A DNA stretch of 64,000 nucleotides from Actinomadura viridilutea (lineage in GTDB: Bacteria > Actinomycetota > Actinomycetes > Streptosporangiales > Streptosporangiaceae). The DNA is taken from positions 248,001 to 312,000 of the forward strand of contig PVNI01000004.1 in the NCBI GenBank assembly GCA_003001795.1. The letters run 5' to 3'. Position numbers and translations under genes: made by a program. The notes beneath the pieces were generated by a model that was not told where the DNA came from, ran no database searches, and saw only the letters and a program-made list of their open reading frames with translations. This document shows positions 60,588 through 64,000 of this stretch, one piece after another; within the stretch, counting starts at the first letter, position 1; each line of letters begins with the position of its first letter.

Positions 60588-62015
60588 GTGCCCGACACAC
60601 CCGCGTGGTTGACGCCGCTCGCCGTCCGCGACATGGCGGCCAAGCTCAACCGCCCCGACTTCCACCGGTGGGCCGCCCGCGCCCGAGCGACCGGCGGATG
60701 CGCACAGCCGATCCACCTGCGCGGTTCGGTCGAGTACCGGGACCGGGCGACCGGTGAGCTGCTGCACCGCTACTCCACGGCGCGTGAGCCGGGCGGGGTG
60801 CTGCGGGTGGCGTGCAAGACCCGCCGGGCCTCGCGCTGTCCGGCCTGCGCCGAGATCTATCGGGCTGACACCTACCAACTGGTGCGTGCAGGCCTGGCGG
60901 GCGGCAAGGGCGTCCCCGCATCGGTTACCCAGCATCCGGCGGCGTTCGTCACCCTCACCGCACCCTCCTTCGGCCCTGTCCACGCCCACCGCCCTGCTGC
61001 TGGCGGGGCCGTTGCGCCCTGCCATCCTCGGCGCGACGCAGGGCGATGCCCGCATGGCCGCATGTTGTCGTGCACCACCAGGCACGCACCCGACGACCCG
61101 CGCCTGGGCGAACCGCTCTGCCCCGACTGCTACGACTACACCGGCTCGGTGCTGTTCAACGCCCTCGCACCCGAGCTGTGGCGCAGGTTCACCATGGCCC
61201 TGCGCCGCAGAATCGCCAAAGCCGCGGGCCTGACGCTGCGGGAGCTGGGCGAGACGCTGACCGTCTCGTTCGCCAAGGTGGCCGAGTATCAGCGGCGGGG
61301 TGTGGTGCACTTCCACGCCGTCATCCGCCTGGACGGTCCCCAGGGGCCGGCCACGCCCCCGCCCGCCTGGGCTTGCTACGAGGTGCTGGCCGATGCCGTC
61401 CACCAGGCCGCCTGCGCCGTCACCGTGACGACCCCCGACGCGCCCGGTATGCCGTCCCGTTCGCTGGCCTGGGGTGAGCAAATCGACGTCCGCCCCATCA
61501 CCACGACCGGGGAGCTGACGGATAGGACGGTGGCGGGTTACATCGCCAAGTACGCCACCAAGGCCGCCGAATGCACCGGCACCCTCGACCGCCGCATCCG
61601 CGCAACCGACAACCTGGACGCGCTCCCGGTCTCGGCGCACGCCCGGCGGCTGATCGCCGAGTGTCTGCGCCTGGGGCGCATGGCGGAGATGGCCGATCTT
61701 CGGCTTGCCGAGTGGGCGCACATGCTCGGCTTCCGCGGCCACTTCTCCACCAAGTCCCGCCGGTACTCGACCACCCTCGGCGCACTCCGGCGGGCCCGTA
61801 TCGAGCACAACCAGCGCGCGCACGAGACCACCACCGGGCGGCTGCCGCTGACCGACGAGGACGAGGTCCTCGTGATCTCCCATTGGCGCTACCTCGGGCA
61901 GGGCCTCACCCCCGGTGAAGCGCTGCTGACCGCTGCCCTGACCGGCACACCGCTACCCCCGCTCAACCCGTTGTCCGCGACCGAGAGGAGACCTGATTGT
62001 CCGAACTGGTCCTGA
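60588..62015 (+). CDS. repSA: rolling-circle replication initiator (RepSA-like)
   Basis: The 475-residue replication initiator is of the pSAM2 type. A zinc-finger-like Cys region (RRASRCPACAEIYRADTY near 90, CPDCYDYTG near 180) precedes the HUH metal-binding motif VVHFHAVI near residue 241. Catalytic-Tyr candidates are in GYIAKYATKAAE near 320. HUH Rep proteins nick the double-strand origin and start rolling-circle replication, which AICEs use after excision. GTG 60588 has AAGGAGA rather far upstream (about 12 bp). The 3' end overlaps xis by 19 nt. Confidence 0.9.
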   Translation: MPDTPAWLTPLAVRDMAAKLNRPDFHRWAARARATGGCAQPIHLRGSVEYRDRATGELLHRYSTAREPGGVLRVACKTRRASRCPACAEIYRADTYQLVRAGLAGGKGVPASVTQHPAAFVTLTAPSFGPVHAHRPAAGGAVAPCHPRRDAGRCPHGRMLSCTTRHAPDDPRLGEPLCPDCYDYTGSVLFNALAPELWRRFTMALRRRIAKAAGLTLRELGETLTVSFAKVAEYQRRGVVHFHAVIRLDGPQGPATPPPAWACYEVLADAVHQAACAVTVTTPDAPGMPSRSLAWGEQIDVRPITTTGELTDRTVAGYIAKYATKAAECTGTLDRRIRATDNLDALPVSAHARRLIAECLRLGRMAEMADLRLAEWAHMLGFRGHFSTKSRRYSTTLGALRRARIEHNQRAHETTTGRLPLTDEDEVLVISHWRYLGQGLTPGEALLTAALTGTPLPPLNPLSATERRPDCPNWS

Positions 62016-62176
62016 CCGTTGACGAGGCGGCCGAACGGCTCCGTGTGAGCCGCTGGACGCTCTACAACCTCATCCGCTCCAACCAGCTCCGCACCGTCAA
62101 GATCGGCCGCCGCCGCCTCGTACCGGTCGACGCGCTGGCCGAATACCTCGCTCAGCTCACAAGGGTTGCAGCTTGA
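61997..62176 (+). CDS. xis: excisionase (MerR-type HTH)
   Basis: The 59-residue protein starts at TTG 61997, with GAGAGGAG 7 bp upstream. The sequence is a classic AICE excisionase: LTVDEAAERLRVSRWTLYNL, IRSNQLRTVKIGRRRLVP, VDALAEYL. It overlaps the rep stop by 19 nt, and its own stop overlaps the int ATG (TGATG). Xis binds near att and turns the integrase towards excision. Confidence 0.9.
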   Translation: MSELVLTVDEAAERLRVSRWTLYNLIRSNQLRTVKIGRRRLVPVDALAEYLAQLTRVAA

Positions 62177-63459
62177 TGACCAAGAGCCAGCTCTCAAAGA
62201 CCGAGAAGCCTGATGAGCAGAAAGGCCGCCGCGAGCGCAGGCGGCGTGTCCGTGGCCGGGCGAACGGAGAAGGGTCGATCTTCCCCTACCGCAACGGCTA
62301 CGCCGCATACGTCTGGGTGAACACTCCGGACGGCAAGCGCACGCGCAAGTGGGCATATGGAAGGACCCGTGAGGAAACTCACAAGAAGTGGCTGAAGCTC
62401 CATGAGGCCGCCAAGAAGGGACCGGTGACGACCAAGACCCCTACTCTGGCGGCCTACCTTGAGCGCTGGCTGAACGAGGTTGTGAAGCCTGAGCTCGCCC
62501 CAGCGACGGCGGCCAATTACGAGATGTTCGTCCGGCTGTACATCGTTCCGACACTGGGAGGAAAGCGGCTCGACAAGCTCACCGTGGCCGACGTCCGGGC
62601 TTGGCTGAACAAGCTGCGGGAGACCTGCCAGTGCTGCGCGCAGGGCAAAGACGCGCGGCGGGAGGAGAAGAGGCAGCGGTGCTGCGCTGTGGGCCGCTGC
62701 TGCGAGCAGTACGCCTCAGAGCGGACCTGCCGAGACGCCTGGACGACCCTTCGGGCCGCGTTGGGCAACGCCGTTCGAGAAGAGATCCTGCCCCGCAACG
62801 TGGCGTCCCTGCTGCGCGTTTCCAAGCCTCGGAAACGGCGCGTGAAGCCGTGGAGCGTGGACGAGGCCCGCAAGTTCTTGGTCTCGGCTCGCGAGCGGCG
62901 AGACCCGCTGTACGCCGCGTACGTCCTCATCCTGACTCTCGGGCTGCGACGCGGTGAGGTGCTGGGCCTTCGGTGGGCCGATGTGGACCTGGAGACGGAG
63001 GAGATACGCATCGGCTGGCAGCTCCAGCGGATCAACGGTCAACTTCTCCACAGGGAGACCAAGACGGAAGCCTCGGACGCGGCGCTTCCCCTCGTGGACA
63101 TCTGCACCACGGCGCTGCGGGAGCGCCGGAGGGACCAGGAGACGGCGCGCGAGAACGCCACCGAGTGGACGGAGTCGGGCCTTGTCTTCACCACCCGTAC
63201 GGGACGCCCCATCGAGCCGCGGAACTTCAACCGCAGCTTCGCGGCGGCATGTGACCGGGCAGGCGTGCGCAGAGTGCCCGTCCACGTGACCCGGAAGACC
63301 TGCGCCTCGCTCCTCGTGGCGCTGGACGTTCATCCGCGCGTGGTGATGCAGATCCTCCGGCACAGCCAGATCGCCGTCACCATGGACATCTACAGCGAGG
63401 TCTCGACGGCGGCCCCGCGCAAGGCTCTGCGGAAGCTGGGCAAGCAGCTCGGCGAGTAG
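62176..63459 (+). CDS. int: site-specific tyrosine integrase
   Basis: The 427-residue recombinase starts with an arm-binding region (GRANGEGSIFPYRNGYAAYV). A SAM-like core-binding domain (about 90-215) follows, with a Cys-rich insertion at about 150-185 (CQCCAQG, RCCAVGRCCEQY, ERTC). The catalytic domain has Arg in TLGLRRGEVLGLRW near 257, HVTRKT near 370, LRHSQ near 395 and the nucleophile Tyr in MDIYSEV near 407. It inserts the element into tRNA-Ala by recombination at the 44-bp core. ATG 62176 overlaps the xis stop by 1 nt. The stop lies about 85 bp before attR. Confidence 0.95.
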   Translation: MTKSQLSKTEKPDEQKGRRERRRRVRGRANGEGSIFPYRNGYAAYVWVNTPDGKRTRKWAYGRTREETHKKWLKLHEAAKKGPVTTKTPTLAAYLERWLNEVVKPELAPATAANYEMFVRLYIVPTLGGKRLDKLTVADVRAWLNKLRETCQCCAQGKDARREEKRQRCCAVGRCCEQYASERTCRDAWTTLRAALGNAVREEILPRNVASLLRVSKPRKRRVKPWSVDEARKFLVSARERRDPLYAAYVLILTLGLRRGEVLGLRWADVDLETEEIRIGWQLQRINGQLLHRETKTEASDAALPLVDICTTALRERRRDQETARENATEWTESGLVFTTRTGRPIEPRNFNRSFAAACDRAGVRRVPVHVTRKTCASLLVALDVHPRVVMQILRHSQIAVTMDIYSEVSTAAPRKALRKLGKQLGE

Positions 63460-63471
63460 CCGTCAGGCGGC

Positions 63472-63494
63472 GTTGCTGTACTTCGCTGCTGTAC
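63472..63494 (+). repeat. GCTGTAC repeats near attR
   Basis: GTTGCTGTAC (63472-63481) and GCTGTAC (63488-63494) repeat with 13-bp spacing, matching the pair inside attL. Likely recombinase or excisionase arm sites. Confidence 0.6.
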
Positions 63495-63503
63495 GAAGAT
63501 CAA

Positions 63504-63535
63504 AAAGGCCGGTCTCCCGATGGGGACCGGCCTTT
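63504..63535. terminator. bidirectional terminator between int and tRNA-Ala
   Basis: AAAGGCCGGTC (63504-63514) pairs with GACCGGCCTTT (63525-63535). The stem is flanked by A-rich and T-rich ends in both directions and serves int on the plus strand and the tRNA on the minus strand. Confidence 0.8.
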
Positions 63536-63542
63536 GACCTGC

Positions 63543-63586
63543 GTGGAGCTGAGGGGATTTGAACCCCTGACCCCCTCGATGCGAAC
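63543..63586 (-). repeat. attR: 44-bp core within the intact tRNA
   Basis: Identical over 44 bp to 50421-50464. The element supplies the 3' half of the tRNA here, so the gene stays functional after integration. Confidence 0.92.
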
Positions 63587-63617
63587 GAGGTGCGCTACCG
63601 GACTGCGCTACAGCCCC
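63544..63617 (-). tRNA. tRNA-Ala (anticodon CGC)
   Basis: The minus strand folds as a complete cloverleaf of 74 nt. The acceptor GGGGCTG/CAGCTCC contains the G3-U70 alanine identity pair. The anticodon stem is CCTCG/CGAGG with loop TTCGCAT (anticodon CGC), and the T-arm reads AGGGGTTCAAATCCCCT. CCA is not encoded. It is the integration target of the AICE. Confidence 0.95.
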
Positions 63618-63675
63618 GTGAGGACGCGTTAAGGCTAGCAAACTTCTGGGGGTGTTCGCGCATCGAGACGGCGCG

Positions 63676-64000
63676 TCATTCGCCGACGACGCGGCGGTCG
63701 TCGGCGAACTGGTCGAACACCTCGTCCTCGGCGCGGGGGTCGAGCTCGATGACCTCGGCGTCCGGCCCCGCGGTCTGGGCGGCCCGGGCGGCGCGTTCGG
63801 CGCGGGCACGCGCGCGGGCGGCCATGGCCGCGCGTTCCCGGCGCCGCTCGGCGTCGATGCGGGCGGCGGTGCGGAGCAGGGCCAGGTGACCGGCGAACAG
63901 CAGGAGCGGCGGCACGACGACCCACCACGGGGCGAGGCGGGCGGCGGCGACGCCGATGGAGGCCAGGACGAGCAGCGTCAGGCCGAACGTGCGCCGACGG
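63676..64000 (-). CDS. membrane protein resembling SepX/GlpR, C-terminal part
   Basis: The frame is open from the window end to TGA 63676-63678 (about 107 residues). Two hydrophobic segments (FGLTLLVLASIGVAAARLAP and WWVVVPPLLLFAGHLALL) precede a long Arg/Ala-rich helix (DAERRRERAAMAARARARAE) and an acidic end (DAEVIELDPRAEDEVFDQF). This matches the C-terminal layout of actinobacterial divisome protein SepX/GlpR, which helps place and stabilise the division ring. The N-terminus lies outside the window, so the assignment is tentative. Confidence 0.55.
   Translation of the reverse strand, partial: RRRTFGLTLLVLASIGVAAARLAPWWVVVPPLLLFAGHLALLRTAARIDAERRRERAAMAARARARAERAARAAQTAGPDAEVIELDPRAEDEVFDQFADDRRVVGE

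Larger units (their letters stand above)
50421..63586 (+). mobile_element. pSAM2-like AICE integrated in tRNA-Ala(CGC), about 13.1 kb
   Basis: The element is bounded by 44-bp att repeats. It carries the full AICE set: tyrosine integrase and excisionase beside attR, a HUH-type Rep, an FtsK/SpoIIIE transfer ATPase, DUF2637/Spd-type membrane proteins and an SCO3933-family regulator. Cargo at the left is a pentapeptide-repeat protein and a regulatory block with PP2C-like and HATPase proteins. All backbone genes have intact frames, so the element could be active. AICEs transfer as double-stranded DNA through the FtsK-like pump. Confidence 0.92.

Overview
This is a 64-kb stretch of a very GC-rich, strongly GC3-biased actinomycete chromosome. 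The sequence features fit a filamentous actinomycete such as Actinomadura or a relative (Tat-exported hydrolases, a c-di-AMP riboswitch, DUF2637, DUF5753 and SCO3933-type genes, a pSAM2-like integrative element), but the genus cannot be fixed from sequence alone.

Layout. (a) 1-7.6 kb: the end of a GH64 beta-1,3-glucanase, a discoidin-domain secreted protein with a damaged 3' end, an ABC-2-like membrane protein, a small possibly frameshifted gene, cytochrome bd oxidase (cydAB), and a ydaO-type c-di-AMP riboswitch upstream of a Tat-exported peptidoglycan amidase. (b) 7.6-42.7 kb: a hybrid PKS/NRPS cluster read on the minus strand as FAAL-ACP-KS-AT-DH-ER-KR-ACP, then KS-AT-KR-ACP, then C-A-PCP, then KS-AT-KR-DH-ACP, then C-A-PCP-C-A-PCP-C. 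The five genes lie end to end, with a 1-nt gap and then three ATGA overlaps. Around them are a type II thioesterase, a methylmalonyl-CoA epimerase and a two-gene ABC exporter. (c) 43-50.2 kb: a secreted M23 peptidase, an FBP-domain (EF-G-binding-like) zinc protein, a fructose PTS operon (fruK, EIIA, EIIBC, ptsH) and a Tat-exported GH16 glycosidase. (d) 50.42-63.59 kb: a complete pSAM2-type actinomycete integrative and conjugative element (AICE) in tRNA-Ala(CGC), bounded by 44-bp direct repeats. It carries int, xis, rep, FtsK-type transfer, DUF2637/Spd and SCO3933-type genes. Its cargo is a pentapeptide-repeat membrane protein and a regulatory block of XRE-DUF5753, HATPase, HTH and PP2C-like genes. 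(e) The window ends in a membrane protein resembling SepX/GlpR.

How the cluster probably works. FAAL loads a fatty acid on the first ACP. Module 1 (methylmalonyl-type AT, full reduction) and module 2 (KR only) add two units, giving a 4-methyl-3-hydroxy acyl chain that is also 2-methylated if the module 2 AT takes methylmalonyl-CoA. The next A domain has a clear serine code. A malonyl module with KR and DH follows, the combination expected for 4-amino-2,4-pentadienoate (APD). The two last A domains read as Gly and a Val-like residue. A terminal condensation domain takes the place of a thioesterase. Together this predicts a 15-membered APD cyclolipodepsipeptide of the rakicidin / BE-43547 / vinylamycin type, closest in residue order to a Gly/Val-containing member.

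The AICE shows repeated CCCCCTAGAC-type sites ahead of its regulatory and transfer genes, so one element-encoded regulator may control it. A remnant of a second, related element lies just outside its left end.
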